A DNA stretch of 26,138 nt from Baffinella frigidus (taxonomy: Eukaryota; Cryptophyceae; Cryptomonadales; Baffinellaceae): contig MU646303.1 of assembly GCA_026770585.1 (NCBI GenBank), forward strand, positions 1,164,117 to 1,190,254, written 5' to 3'. The notes beneath the pieces were generated by a model that did not search any database, had not been told where the DNA came from, and was given only the letters and a program-made list of their open reading frames with translations. Position numbers and translations under genes: made by a program. Positions 1 to 8,123 of this stretch are shown here, piece after piece; positions within the stretch are counted from its first letter, which is position 1, and every line of letters begins with the position of its first letter.

Positions 1-15
1 AACCCTCAACCCTAG

Positions 16-237
16 GTGATCCTGCGGCTCCGGACCAAGGGCTTCATGGGTAGAGGGGCGGACATTACGTTCCTCGCTTGCCTCCCTGCGGAGTCGGAGG
101 TGCTGTTCCCGCCGCTGACCTACCTCGGTCCAGTGCGCGAGAAAGACGAGAACGGCGTGTTTCAGCCGAAACCGCCGCTTGTGGTCAGGGTCGCGGGCGC
201 GACGTACACCATCGTCGACGTGCGGCCGCAGAAGTGA
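16..237 (+). CDS. ADP-ribosyltransferase-like protein, C-terminal exon
   Basis: This is a terminal exon of 73 codons ending in TGA. It begins right after a heptamer-derived acceptor (CCCTCAACCCTAG) at base 15, so the rest of the gene lies left of the window. The peptide contains GADITFLACLPAESEVLFPP. The order GADI-x-F, then a short strand, then E-S-E followed by hydrophobics and PP, matches the third catalytic block of arginine-type mono-ADP-ribosyltransferases: the ExE motif, with the second glutamate catalytic, followed by the V-L-x-PP strand. The upstream NAD-binding R and S-T-S blocks are outside the window. In this family the domain transfers ADP-ribose from NAD to protein side chains; the substrate here is unknown. 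A terminal beta-strand (ATYTIVDV) precedes the stop. The family call rests on motif recognition only. The protein could also be an inactive relative. Confidence 0.72.
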   Translation: MILRLRTKGFMGRGADITFLACLPAESEVLFPPLTYLGPVREKDENGVFQPKPPLVVRVAGATYTIVDVRPQK

Positions 238-241
238 TGTT

Positions 242-337
242 TTCCGAGTGGTGCTCCACCAGGAGATCAAGGTTGGAGACGCCCAGTGCCACGTGGTCGA
301 CGTGGAACCGCTGCAACAGAGGGGGGTGGATTTGTGA
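242..337 (+). pseudogene. Second C-terminal tail resembling the end of the ART-like exon
   Basis: Five bases after the stop of the ART-like exon, in another frame, there is a 31-codon stretch ending in TGA that reads VVLHQEIKVGDAQCHVVDV followed by EPLQ. It resembles the end of the preceding exon (VVRVAGATYTIVDVRP): a strand, a V-G/A-G turn, then a strand ending V-D-V-x-P. It has no acceptor of its own at the junction. It may be a decayed duplicate tail, an alternative 3' end reached by frameshift, or chance. The call is tentative. Confidence 0.35.
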
Positions 338-339
338 GT

Positions 340-545
340 GCGAGGGGGCGGGGGGGGGGACAGTCAGAGGGCTTCAGAGGTTGGCGGTGGCGGATCGAGA
401 GAGTGCGTCAGGGGGGTGAGGAGTGTATCTATATACTGTAGCTCTCTGTCTGTCTCTCTGCCTCTCTCATATGCGAGGGAGGGAGGGGGGGGGGGCGCTC
501 GAGCGAGAGAGAGAGAGACAGAGCGAGAGCGAAAGGGAGGAAGGG
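340..545 (+). repeat. GA/CT-rich low-complexity tract with fold-back potential
   Basis: The tract holds G runs around 346-358 and 481-494, a CT-rich stretch at about 440-470 (repeated CTCTCTGT) and a GA-rich stretch at about 500-545. The CT and GA stretches are complementary and could fold back. It lies in the presumed 3' UTR or downstream region of the ART-like gene. An AATAAA occurs at 556-562 and TGTAA at 600-604. Either could be a polyadenylation signal; TGTAA is the usual one in chlorophytes. Confidence 0.6.
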
Positions 546-681
546 GGGAGGGTTCAAATAAAGGCCTCCTGCGCCGAACAAACGCGTTTCGCTTCTTCGT
601 GTAAACGGGGGTTACTCACGAATAACGATACACACCTCCCCACATGTAAAGTTCGACGGTAGGCCTATTCCTAGGAGCATA

Positions 682-799
682 CAGGGGTACCTCGCTCATA
701 AGAAACCGCCCGCCCCCCCTAGGACCACCATAGGGCCATAGGAATAGGCCTACTGTAGGGTCCTAACGGGGGGCGCTTCTTATGAGCGAGGTACCCCTG
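682..799. mobile_element. 118-bp palindromic MITE (family F1), copy 1
   Basis: The ends are long inverted repeats starting CAGGGGTACCTCGCTCAT and ending with the reverse complement. The core (CCTAGGACC, TAGGCCTACTGTAGGG, TCCTAACGG) is also largely self-complementary. TA precedes the left end at 680-681 and TT follows the right end. It lies 445 bp downstream of the ART-like stop codon. There is no coding capacity, so it is a non-autonomous element. Confidence 0.85.
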
Positions 800-906
800 T
801 TCGTTGACCATAACTCTCATCTCACCCTCCCCCCCCTCGCCATCTACATGAGGTGTCGTGAGAGAAAAATGCTGATCGTCCTCTCGAGCACGATCGAACG
901 TATTTG

Positions 907-1035
907 GTTCAGGGCTCAGGGTTGAGGGTTGAGGGTTGAGGGTTGCGGGTTGCGGGTTGAGGGTTGAGGGTTGAGGGTTTATGTTGCAGGGTTTGGGGTT
1001 TGGGGTTTGGGGTTTCGGTTTTAGGGTTTAAGTTT
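907..1035 (+). repeat. Telomere-like heptamer array, TTGAGGG/TTTGGGG variants
   Basis: Degenerate 7-bp units run on the plus strand as GGTTGAG and then GGTTTGG, each variant in a short homogeneous run. TTTAGGG itself is rare here. No gene is seen at 800-1250. A CTGAAGAGCTCTTCAG hairpin lies around 1190-1206. Confidence 0.85.
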
Positions 1036-1285
1036 TTTCGACTCTGTGGGATCTGCTGAAGTCGCTGCTGAAGGCGCCCAAACAGTCAGGTCCACCTGTC
1101 TCTCTAGAGCCCCCGCGACGCCATTGCACTTAGGTCATTAGGTTTTCTTGATTCCACACATAAGTGACTACAGGGTACGAGGCAGGCTCTGAAGAGCTCT
1201 TCAGAGCTTTGAAGGAGAGCTCTCTGTACGTCTTGTAGGATTTTTTAACGCCTACCATGAGTGGATAGTGGAACTGGTGCACCAA

Positions 1286-1332
1286 AAAAGCAATTCTTCC
1301 TTTCGGATCACATCAGCCCCCCCGGTGCACTT
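1286..1332 (+). repeat. Interspersed repeat family C, fragment
   Basis: AAGCAATTCTTCCTTTCGG followed by ATCACATCAGCCCCCC matches segments at about 3845-3890 and 18855-18900, where the same CTTTCGGATC...CAGTGCA order occurs. It is a short decayed fragment with no recognisable coding sequence. The surrounding 1036-1490 holds no convincing gene. Confidence 0.55.
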
Positions 1333-1496
1333 AGCCTATTAAACAAATTGGGTTTTGACCAGTTCGACAGCCACCGACATCACCAGCTCCTGCTCTGGGG
1401 ATACAGCCCCGTGTGTTCTGGGGAGACAGCCCCGTGTGGGATGACCGATGTGGCTTGACACAGCCCCACGCCGCGCGTCGAGGACCTTGAAGTGCC

Positions 1497-1840
1497 TTTA
1501 GGGTTTGGGGTTTCGGGTTGAGCGTTTCTAAACGCAAACCTTAAACCCTCAAGGGTTTGGGGTTTGGGGGTTGGGGTTTGGGGTTTGGGGTTTGAGGGTT
1601 GAGGTTAAGGTTTGGGGTCTAGGGTTTGGGGTGTATGGTTTGGGGTTTGGGGTTTGGGGTTTGCGGTTTGGGGTTAAGGGTGTAGGGTTTAAGGTGTAGA
1701 GTTTAGGGTTGAGGGCTTAGGTTTTAGGGTTCACGGTTCACGGTTCACGGTTCAAGTTTCAGAGTTCAGGGTTCAAGGTTTAGGGATTAGGTTGTAGGGT
1801 TGAGGGTTGAAGGTTTGTGGTTCAGGGTTTAGAATGCTGC
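1497..1840 (+). repeat. Telomere-like heptamer array with TTTGGGG, TGTAGGG and TTCACGG sub-blocks
   Basis: About 340 bp of 7-bp units. Consecutive sub-blocks use different variants: TTTGGGG at 1555-1675, TGTAGGG/TTTAAGG at about 1678-1700, and TTCACGG at about 1734-1755. The G-rich strand is plus. Each sub-block is locally uniform. Confidence 0.85.
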
Positions 1841-2734
1841 CTCGCGTGCATGCTCTGCTGCTCCTGCGTGGTGCGTCCTCACTTTCTACGCGCCGAAAAG
1901 GCGTCACATCATGCATGGCGTTCTTACAGCTTGCGATGGTGCCCCACTGTGCTCTCTGCCCACGCGCTCCCTACCTCCGCGTACTTGCTCACGCGGGTGT
2001 GCCCTGCTGCTCCCGTGTGCACCTCCGAACTTCCACCTACCCCGCTTTGCCGCTGCACCGCTGCCGCCGCACCGCGCCCATGTCCCCATTCCCCCTGACC
2101 CCACAACCTCTACGTGAGACAACGAACCCTCACCAGGCCACATCCCCTCCCTTCCCTTCATACTCACCGCCAACCTTTTGACCCCTAACCCTGAGGGTCC
2201 AAGCGGCCATGACCAGGAGGCCAAGACCAACATCTCCTGCCGCACATGATGAGCCCTCGCCATACTGCATCACCTCCCCTCCCTCCCCACCGAATTTGCT
2301 CTGCTGTCCCTATTGTCGAGGTTATCTCACTGACCCTTGCAACCCTCACACTACAGGTTCTAACCTTGTATCGATTGTAACCTTGCATCTCTCTGACCAC
2401 ACAAATCCTGAAACACATTGCATGCATCGACTTTGGGGGGGAAATTCTGTACACAGTTGCGAATTCGTGGATTGCTGCCCCTTCCCATACCTTCAACCAC
2501 ATGCTTTCGCTCAAAATTTCGGTGTGGCGCAGGTGGAGGCGAGCTCTCAAGGATGGGTCGTCGTGAACACCCGAAGGGGGGGGGGCGCATCACTGCACCA
2601 CGAGAAAGGGGCTCGGCCAAACCTGCATAGGTGGGTCGGGGAGCTCACCCGTAGATCGTTCCCAACTCCTCAAGAGTGAGGTGGGCGTGGCCTTCGATGT
2701 GAGTGTAAATAAAAGCACCAAAGCTCCAAAGGGT
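1841..2734. other. Region without a supported gene; possible polyadenylation signal at its right end
   Basis: The sequence is C-rich and several frames are open. The longest is 2209-2679 (+), 156 codons from an ATG. It has skewed composition, no recognisable motif and no clear splice sites. TGTAA (2704-2708) overlaps AATAAA (2707-2712) in GTGTAAATAAAAG, a plausible cleavage signal just before the next heptamer block. A real but unrecognised 3' exon at 2209-2679 cannot be excluded. Confidence 0.35.
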
Positions 2735-3290
2735 GTAGGGTTTAGGGTTTAGGGTTAAGGGTTTAGGTTTTAAGGTTTGTGGTTCAGGGTTGTGGGGTTT
2801 AGGTTCTACGGTTTAATATTTAGGGTTCAGGGTTCAAGGTTTAGGTTTGAGGGGTTAGGGTTAAGGATTTAAAATATGGGGTCCAGGGTTCAGAGTTCAA
2901 GGTTCAAGTTTCAGGGTTTAGGTTTCAGGGTTAAGGGATCATGATTCAGGGTTAGGGGTTAAAAGTTTGTGTTTTGTGGTTTAGGGTGTATGGTTTAGGG
3001 TTGAGGGTTGAGGTTTTAGGATTTAGGTTTTAATGTTCAGGGATCAGGGTGTGAGGGTTTAAGGTTTAGAGGGTTTAAGGTTTAGTGTTCAGGGCGTAGG
3101 TTTGAGGTGTTAGGGTTGAGGGTTGAGGTTTTAGGGTTCAGGGTTCAGGGTTGATGGTTGAGTGTTTTGGGTTTTGGGTTTAGGGACGAGGTTTTTGGGT
3201 GTAGGGTTTAGTGTTTAGGGTCTAGGCTTTAGGGTTTAGGGGTTAGGTGCCAGGGTTTAGGGTTTAGCGGTGAGGGGTTAGATCTCGCGT
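2735..3290 (+). repeat. Long degenerate TTTAGGG heptamer array
   Basis: About 550 bp built from 7-bp units related to TTTAGGG, mixing TTTAGGG, TTCAGGG, TTGAGGG and TTTAAGG, with the G-rich strand on plus. Decay is much greater than in the array at 12005. It reads as an old interstitial array. Confidence 0.85.
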
Positions 3291-3344
3291 GCCTGCGAGA
3301 GGGACAGGATCTCTCGTGTCTGAGCGTGGATCCAAGCAGCGTAT

Positions 3345-3440
3345 CAGCAATAGGGTTTAGCCTTTAGGTCCTTTTTAGCCTTTAGGTCCTTTTCAGTATC
3401 AGCAATAGGGTTTAGCCTTGAGGTCCTTAAAAGAAGCATC
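3345..3440 (+). repeat. Direct repeats of a 'TTTAGCCTT(T/G)AGGTCCTT' motif
   Basis: TATCAGCAATAGGGTTTAGC occurs at about 3347 and 3396, each followed by CTT(T/G)AGGTCCTT. Further AGGTCCTT copies occur at about 3493 and 3774-3793. No gene is seen at 3290-4000. Confidence 0.6.
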
Positions 3441-3583
3441 TGGTCTCGGAGGTGGATTTGCCGCGCAAGGTACCGCACCGGAGCTAACCTTGAGGTCCTT
3501 TAGATTTTAATTTCGCCCAACATAGCCCAACGTATTGAAGCTGGGAGAGTTGATGGTCAAATTTGATCATCAAAGAGGCTCTG

Positions 3584-3672
3584 TAACCCTGTACAGGGGT
3601 TACTTGCGAATAAGAACCCCCACCGGTATCACAGGGGTCCCAGACACCTAGAAATAGGCCTACTATCGGGCT
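3584..3672. mobile_element. Degenerate F1 MITE copy
   Basis: GTACAGGGGTTACTTGCGAATAAGAA, then CCCCCACC, then GAAATAGGCCTACTATCGGG follow the order of the F1 left end and core with many changes. The right end is not recognisable. Confidence 0.5.
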
Positions 3673-3796
3673 CAAGGGTTGTACCGTAGGGCTCTAAAAC
3701 ACTGGATGTACTGTAGGTAGGGTTCTAAAACCTCCAAAAAAAACTCCTGTCCTCGAGGTCATTTTTTTAGTAGGTCCTTTAGGTCCTTGAGGTTTT

Positions 3797-3898
3797 GAAT
3801 GCTCCCAACATAGCCCATCGACACGCCCTTCCGTAGAAAGGACTGCAGAGAAAGCATTTTTGCTTTCGGATCGCGTTTAGCTCTCCAGTGCAGAGGCT
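3797..3898 (+). repeat. Interspersed repeat family C, longer copy
   Basis: GAATGCTCCCAACATAGCCC at the left and GCTTTCGGATCG...CTCCAGTGCAGAG at the right match the order seen at 18824-18906 (GAGCTCCCAACATAGG ... CCTTTCGGATCACATC ... CCCAGTGCAGAG). It is a dispersed family of unknown type. Confidence 0.55.
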
Positions 3899-4006
3899 CG
3901 TCAGCCATGGAGACAGGCAAAATCCGGCAAAACGCTGAATGAGGCTCATGACCTCAGGACAAAACCGTTTTTTTTGTTGGCTGGCCGCCGTTGAACAGGT
4001 TGTTCG

Positions 4007-4180
4007 ATGGGTCGGGGTGGCAAGGACGTGCGGGCAGCGACCCCCGCCAAGGATGCCGTCGTTAGCCAACCCGCAGGGAAGGCCCCGATCAAAGGGTCCG
4101 CGATCCCGGCTGAGACTCCCGTTGACGCCAAGGCCAAGAAGGCCCGCAAGGTACTCTCCGGGCTGGTGACCATAGTCGAG
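4007..4180 (+). CDS. Exon 1 of the unknown small protein
   Basis: Starts MGRGGKDVRAATPAKD at ATG 4007, the first ATG of the open stretch. It ends ...LVTIVE before the donor GTATGTG at 4181 and is 58 codons, phase 0 out. The composition (K, A, P) suggests a disordered tail. A non-coding first exon may end upstream near the acceptor-like GAACAG at 3993-3998. Confidence 0.7.
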
Positions 4181-6955
4181 GTATGTGAAAGGACGGAAAG
4201 GACTGAACACCATGCGCGGCTGTGTTTTTGTCCCACGCAACGTATCGATCCCCGAAGTTATGATGGTAGAGGGGTACCTCTGGTCATAAACCTAGGACCG
4301 TGGGTTGATGGACTGCGCTGCTGATTTCTTTTCGCAATGATCCTTGCAGGTCAAGGAGAAACCCCTCATTCAGTTCATCCAGCCCGACATGGGAAGGATG
4401 CCACAAGGTTCCAGCACACCTCTCCTTTTGGGGCACCGAACACCAGCCTGCTCGCTTATCGAGGGCCACGCCTCCCCACCAGCCTTTGGAGGTGGCTCAA
4501 ATAGTGCTCTGGAACCTTTTCGATTTACTTTGACATCGGGGTCCGACCCCGACGCAAGGTAAATTCGAAGACCTTCCAGGGCACTATTCGAGCCACCTGG
4601 GATGGCTGGTGGCCAGGACCAGTGAGCGGGACACAGCGCACCCCTCCTGATGAACAACGGCCTGCTCGCTTACAAGGGGCCACGTCCCTCCACGACTAGG
4701 TTGTTATATCAGCAGCTCAACTTTCACGCATATCAGCAGATTGTCAGCCAGCTGCTGTTCACTCCTGGACCAGGACCGGTGAGCTGGGCACAGCCGCAGG
4801 CTGTGGACCCCCTTAGTTCATCTGAAAAGCTAACGCCAGCGATGTACTTAGAGCCTACGGATTGCCTACGGTAGAAGCCACCCTCCTACGACTTTTCAAG
4901 ACCTTTTTGTTTAAAACCTCATAGGAGGAGGGGGGGTTCCTACCGTAGGCTAAGGGGTCCGGTGACGTTAGCTTGTGGCATTATAGTCCCGCGCCTGACC
5001 GCGAGCACGCGCGCAGGGGAGCAGTGCATCTCATATCCCAGGGAGGGCTTGGTGAAAAAGCTGCCGGCACGCATCGCGCCGCCGCGCCCGGAGTTTGATG
5101 TGGAGGACACGGGGTACACCGTGCGGCCCTCAAACCCCCACGCGGTTCTCCCACAGGTGCCCCCACCCCTCCGAGACACCTCCCGCATCCCTCTCGTACA
5201 ATCCTTGGATGTAAGTACTTTGGGTGGGTGGAGAGAGAGAGAGATTTTTACTGACACTCGGGTGGATACATTCTATCCGCCTTCTGTTCCGCCATCCAAT
5301 TTACCCGCAGGGGAGGAACCCCCCCCCCCCCGCTACGGTGGGTGGGTAAGGTAGGCGGGTTTGCACCAGGTGCGAGCCTCCCCTCCCAGAACACTTATCC
5401 AAACTTGTTAACTGAAGTGCTTTGGCTGAGTGGGGCCCCGGAGTTTTGTACCCGGGTGGTACCGGGCGGTACCCCGAGGACACTTTCCGAGCGGCGACCG
5501 GAACGTGTCCGACAGCGATCCACTAGCCCTTGGAGGTGCCTCTAACATTTTTCTGGAACATTTTCGATTTACCTTGACATCGGGGTTAGTGAACACGATC
5601 CAAGGTAAAATCGAAGACCTTCCAGGACACTTTTTGAGCCACTTGGGAGGGCTGGTGGCTGGGGGAGGCGGTTTCTGTTTCCCGGACACACGGCTGGTTT
5701 CCGGAAACGGACACAGCTCGCTCTGGCTTTTCCTGTTCCCTGTGTTTCCGCCGAAAACACACCGGCTCCCAGTTCCACCGAATCCTCCCACGCAAGGGGG
5801 CTGGTGGCAGCTTCGCACGGTGATATCGAGTCAATCCTAAAGGTCCTGAGGGAGGGATGGATCGAGGTTGGGTTGGCATGGGGTACCGGCCGGGTTCCCC
5901 CCCTGGTATAAATCCGGGGACCGTAAAGATATGCTTCACGCCGGGGGGCTACAGGCTCATACGGCGCACCCCCCTAGGACCCTATAGTAGGCCTGTTTCT
6001 ATGGTCCTACGGCGGTCCTAGGGGGGGGGTGCAGTAGTGGTCGAGAGCCTTGCAGCTTGACCGCAGGGCGGTCGCAAGCCCTGGACCCTAAACCCTGAAT
6101 CCTGAACCCTAAACCATGAACACTAAACCCTAAACCATAAACCATAAATTCTAAACCCGAAACCCTCAGACCCTTAGCCCTAAACCCTAAAACCTAAACC
6201 CTGAGCCCTAAGCACCGATCCCTAACCCCTAAACCCTAAACCCTAAACCCTAAACGTATGCCCACGTGTTGGTTGCCGTTCTGGAGGCAGCTTGCGGTTG
6301 GTCACGTATCCACACCCTAAACCCTAAACCCTAAACCCTAAACCCTAAACCCTAAACTCTCAACCCTCAACCCCAAACCCTAAACCCTAGACCCTAAACT
6401 GTAGCACCCTTCTCAGCGTGGGTCTCGTTGGCATCAATGCGGCACATCGAATCGACGAATCTCAACCGGACGAGTGTTCCTCAGGAATACGATTTCGGGG
6501 ATCTCCGATTCTATTGTTGTGTATCTTAAGGCTATACACGAAGGCTAGATAGGCGACCGTCTAATTCTACCCTTTAAGATCCACCAAAATCGTATTCATG
6601 AGGAATGTTCGCCGGGATTAGATCTGAACCGTTACCTATGGCTGGCGCGACCCGTCGGATTGCTTAGAGGAGTATGTCAAGGGGTGTTGATGGTTTATTA
6701 TGTCATTTTTTTGACGTACCCCTGTTGGTCGGCTCAACACCTTTTTGCCTTCTGATCTGTTGCACCTGATGCAGGTTGGGTGGTTTCCGACGGGTGTATC
6801 CGTGAAGCCCCCGGTGGCTGCTAAGTGGTTCCCTGCTCGTTGACTAACGTGTGTTGATCTCTCGCGTGCAGGTTGAGTGGCGCGACCCGTCGGAATGCTT
6901 GGAGGAGTTTGTCAAGGGGAGCCAGATGCCCCGCGCTGTCTATCTCGGACTGTGA
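4007..6955 (+). CDS. Gene model: small four-exon protein (about 169 residues), function unknown
   Basis: Exons 4007-4180, 4350-4407, 5017-5210 and 6872-6955 join without frame conflict. The first junction is phase 0. The second joins one base (G) to two (GG). The third is phase 0. The gene opens at an ATG and ends at TGA. The N-terminal third is lysine/alanine/proline rich and probably disordered. The middle reads KEKPLIQFIQPDMGR. The third exon is proline rich (ARIAPPRPEFDVEDTGY, QVPPPLRDTSRIPLVQSLD). The C-terminus is an acidic/aromatic helix-like segment (EWRDPSECLEEFVKG). There is no signal peptide and no transmembrane segment. I do not recognise the family. The donors GTATGT and GTAAGT and the acceptor TCCTTGCAG are strong. 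Introns 2 and 3 contain palindromic elements and a CCCTAAA array. A lineage-specific or fast-evolving protein is likely. Confidence 0.7.
4350..4407 (+). CDS. Exon 2 of the unknown small protein
   Basis: The acceptor TCCTTGCAG ends at 4349. The exon reads VKEKPLIQFIQPDMGRMPQ plus one base, before the donor at 4408 (CACAAG|GTTCC). The single leftover G pairs with the GG that opens the exon at 5017. The reading frame stays open past the donor to 4562, so the donor choice rests on phase agreement. Confidence 0.65.
4476..4612. mobile_element. Palindromic MITE, family F2, copy 1
   Basis: 137 bp. The left arm starts CCACCAGCC and runs through GGTGGCTCAAATAGTGCTCT; the right arm is its near reverse complement ending GGCTGGTGG. 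The centre is GTTTGACATCGGGGTCCGAC-like spacer. A second copy lies at 5520. It sits in intron 2 of the small gene. Confidence 0.8.
4827..4974. mobile_element. Palindromic MITE, family F3
   Basis: About 148 bp. The left arm has AAGCTAACG and TTAGAGCCTACGG...CCTACGGTAG. The right arm has CTACCGTAGGCTAAG and CGTTAGCTT, the inverted counterparts. The GCCTACGGTAG core resembles the hairpin at 21767-21850. It lies in intron 2, 43 bp upstream of the exon at 5017. Confidence 0.75.
5017..5210 (+). CDS. Exon 3 of the unknown small protein
   Basis: The acceptor GCGCGCAG ends at 5016 and a perfect GTAAGT donor begins at 5211. The frame has GG carried over, then EQCISYPREGLVKKLPAR, a PPRPEFDVEDTGYTV segment and a proline-rich end (QVPPPLRDTSRIPLVQSLD). 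This is the longest exon and its frame is unambiguous. It supplies 64 full codons. Confidence 0.78.
5520..5658. mobile_element. Palindromic MITE, family F2, copy 2
   Basis: 139 bp with the same arms as the copy at 4476 (GGAGGTGCCTCTAACATTTT ... GAGCCACTTGGGAGGGCTGG) and a related centre containing TTGACATCGGGGTTAGTGAA. It lies in intron 3. Confidence 0.8.
5938..6045. mobile_element. Degenerate palindromic element related to the F1 core
   Basis: GCACCCCCCTAGGACCCTAT and its inverse ATGGTCCTACGGCGGTCCTA GGGGGGGG resemble the inner part of F1, but the CAGGGGTACC tips are missing. It lies in intron 3. Confidence 0.5.
6085..6400 (+). repeat. CCCTAAA heptamer array in intron 3 of the small gene
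   Basis: Plus strand CCCTAAA/CCCTGAA/CCCTAAC units in two blocks (6085-6255 and 6314-6400) split by about 60 bp of unique sequence. The C-rich strand is in the sense direction of the host gene. The second block is the most uniform. Confidence 0.9.
6459..6623. mobile_element. Palindromic MITE, family F4
   Basis: 165 bp. The left arm ATCTCAACCGGACGAGTGTT followed by CCTCAGGAATACGATTT is mirrored by AAATCGTATTCATGAGGAAT followed by GTTCGCCGGGATTAGAT. A second inverted pair sits inside (CTTAAGG / CCTTTAAG). It ends about 18 bp before an echo of the terminal exon. Confidence 0.85.
6641..6690 (+). pseudogene. Truncated upstream echo of the terminal exon
   Basis: Reads WRDPSDCLEEYVKGC then TGA, against WRDPSECLEEFVKGSQ in the functional exon at 6872. 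The substitutions are conservative (E/D, F/Y). It has no acceptor: the F4 element lies where the intron end should be. It is probably a dead copy; an alternative last exon is possible. Confidence 0.65.
6872..6955 (+). CDS. Terminal exon 4 of the unknown small protein
   Basis: The acceptor CTCGCGTGCAG ends at 6871. The exon is 27 codons, EWRDPSECLEEFVKGSQMPR near its start and VYLGL before TGA 6953-6955. It enters in phase 0, matching the exon ending at 5210. The last seven codons and the stop are repeated twice downstream within the GA tract. Confidence 0.75.
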   Translation, partial: VEWRDPSECLEEFVKGSQMPRAVYLGL

Positions 6956-7140
6956 AGAGAGAGAGAGAGAGAGAGGGAGAGAGGGAGAGAGAGGGAGAGC
7001 GAGAGAGACAGAGAGCTGTCTATCTCGGACTGTGAAGTGCGAGAGAGAGAGAGAGCGCGGGAGCAAGAGAAAGAGAGAGAGAGAACGAATGAGGGAGAGA
7101 GCGAGGGAGAGAGAGAGCTGTCTCTCTCGGATTGTGAAAT
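6935..7140 (+). repeat. GA microsatellite with three copies of the exon's last 23 bases
   Basis: GCTGTCTATCTCGGACTGTG occurs at 6935 (coding, ending in the stop codon) and exactly again at 7015. A diverged copy lies at 7117 (GCTGTCTCTCTCGGATTGTG). Long GA/GGGA tracts separate them. It is a tandem unit of about 80-100 bp in the 3' UTR. Confidence 0.85.
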
Positions 7141-7271
7141 GTATGGTGCTGAGAGTGTTCCACTTACATGTAGTGCGGTTCACTTGAGTAGGGAGAACCC
7201 TCTCCTCTGCTGTCAGATTCAGTGGAGGATGGGCGGGGGATAGGGTGTAGGGTGTAGGGTGAACAGGGGTA

Positions 7272-7389
7272 CAGGGGTACCTCGCTCATATGAAACGCTC
7301 GCCCTCCCTAGGACCATCGTAGGTCCCTAGGCATTGGCCTACTGTAGGGTCCTAGGGGGTGGCGCTTTCTTATGAGCAAGGTACCCCTG
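7272..7389. mobile_element. F1 MITE, copy 2 (TA flanked)
   Basis: 118 bp, CAGGGGTACCTCGCTCAT to its inverse, with TA on both sides (7270-7271, 7390-7391). It lies 317 bp downstream of the small gene's stop. Confidence 0.9.
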
Positions 7390-7390
7390 T

Positions 7391-7500
7391 AGGGCGTAAG
7401 GTGTAGGGCGCAGGGTGCAGGGTGCAGGGTGTAGGGTGTAGGGTGTAGGGTGTAGGGTGTAGGGTGTAGGGTGTAGGGTGTAGGGTGTTGGGTGTAGGCA
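7391..7500 (+). repeat. Heptamer array of the GGGTGTA variant
   Basis: AGGGTGT repeated at least ten times at about 7420-7495, bordered by GGGCGCA and GGGTGCA variants. This is a 7-bp variant block not seen elsewhere in the window at this purity. A short piece also precedes the F1 copy at 7238-7260. Confidence 0.9.
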
Positions 7501-7773
7501 TGGTTCAGCGGAGCGTTGAAAGTAGGTATGTGCGAATGCATGTATGCATGCGCGTTCTGTGTAGGTGTGATTAGTGAGATTATGTCTCTGAGGCGGGCCC
7601 GTTTCGGCTCATAGACTTTGGTATCACTCAACTCAAGGCTCAAGGGCCTGATTTAGGACCTGTATCGAGAGTAATAAAGAAGGGAGTAGTCAAATTATTG
7701 CTGGGTGTGTGGAGGAGGGCTCTCTGCAAGCTGACCAAACCTTCTACACAGGTTACTCGGAACTTTCGAAAAC

Positions 7774-7873
7774 ATCCCTTAAGTGACCAGGGTGAATATT
7801 CGCCCTAACTCGCCCTAGGCAGGTCCTGGGGCCCTACGGTAGGGCGTATGAGCCTACTGGTCACTTAAGGGAT
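7774..7873. mobile_element. Palindromic MITE, family F5
   Basis: 100 bp with exact 17-bp terminal inverted repeats ATCCCTTAAGTGACCAG / CTGGTCACTTAAGGGAT. The interior carries CGCCCTA...TAGGGCG, also inverted. Confidence 0.85.
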
Positions 7874-8006
7874 AGTCCTACAGGCCGAACGTGAGGGGAC
7901 AGCACGCTGGTGTACGTCGGGGATTTGGCACCAGCGAGAGACCTGTATCACTACCAACACGGCCGCATGTAGTATGCACCCCCACCGAGGCTGCGTCTGA
8001 GCAGTA

Positions 8007-8123
8007 CAGGGATACCTCGATTACAAGAAAACGTCACCCCCCTAGGACGACCATAGGGCCCTAGGCATAGCCCTACTGTAGGGTCCTACGGGGAGGCGTT
8101 TTCTTGTAATCGAGGTACCCCTG
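8007..8123. mobile_element. F1 MITE, copy 3 (TA flanked)
   Basis: CAGGGATACCTCGATTACAA at the left and its inverse with GAGGTACCCCTG at the right. TA flanks both ends (8005-8006, 8124-8125). The GATTACAA tip variant differs from GCTCATAA in other copies, and both arms carry the change. Confidence 0.9.

Noticed and set aside
2209-2679. 156-codon plus-strand frame
   Set aside because: It has biased composition (P, H, S, C) and no motif, splice sites or neighbours to support it. It is kept only as a possibility in the region note.
6821-7187. Frames rich in RERERE or SLSLSL on both strands
   Set aside because: They are direct translations of the GA microsatellite. Only the 27 codons at 6872-6955 have splice support.
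7391-7500. CRISPR-like array
   Set aside because: The units are contiguous 7-mers without spacers in a eukaryotic context.
7308-7643. Minus-strand frame with HPTPYTL repeats
   Set aside because: This is translation of the GGGTGTA heptamer block and part of an F1 element.
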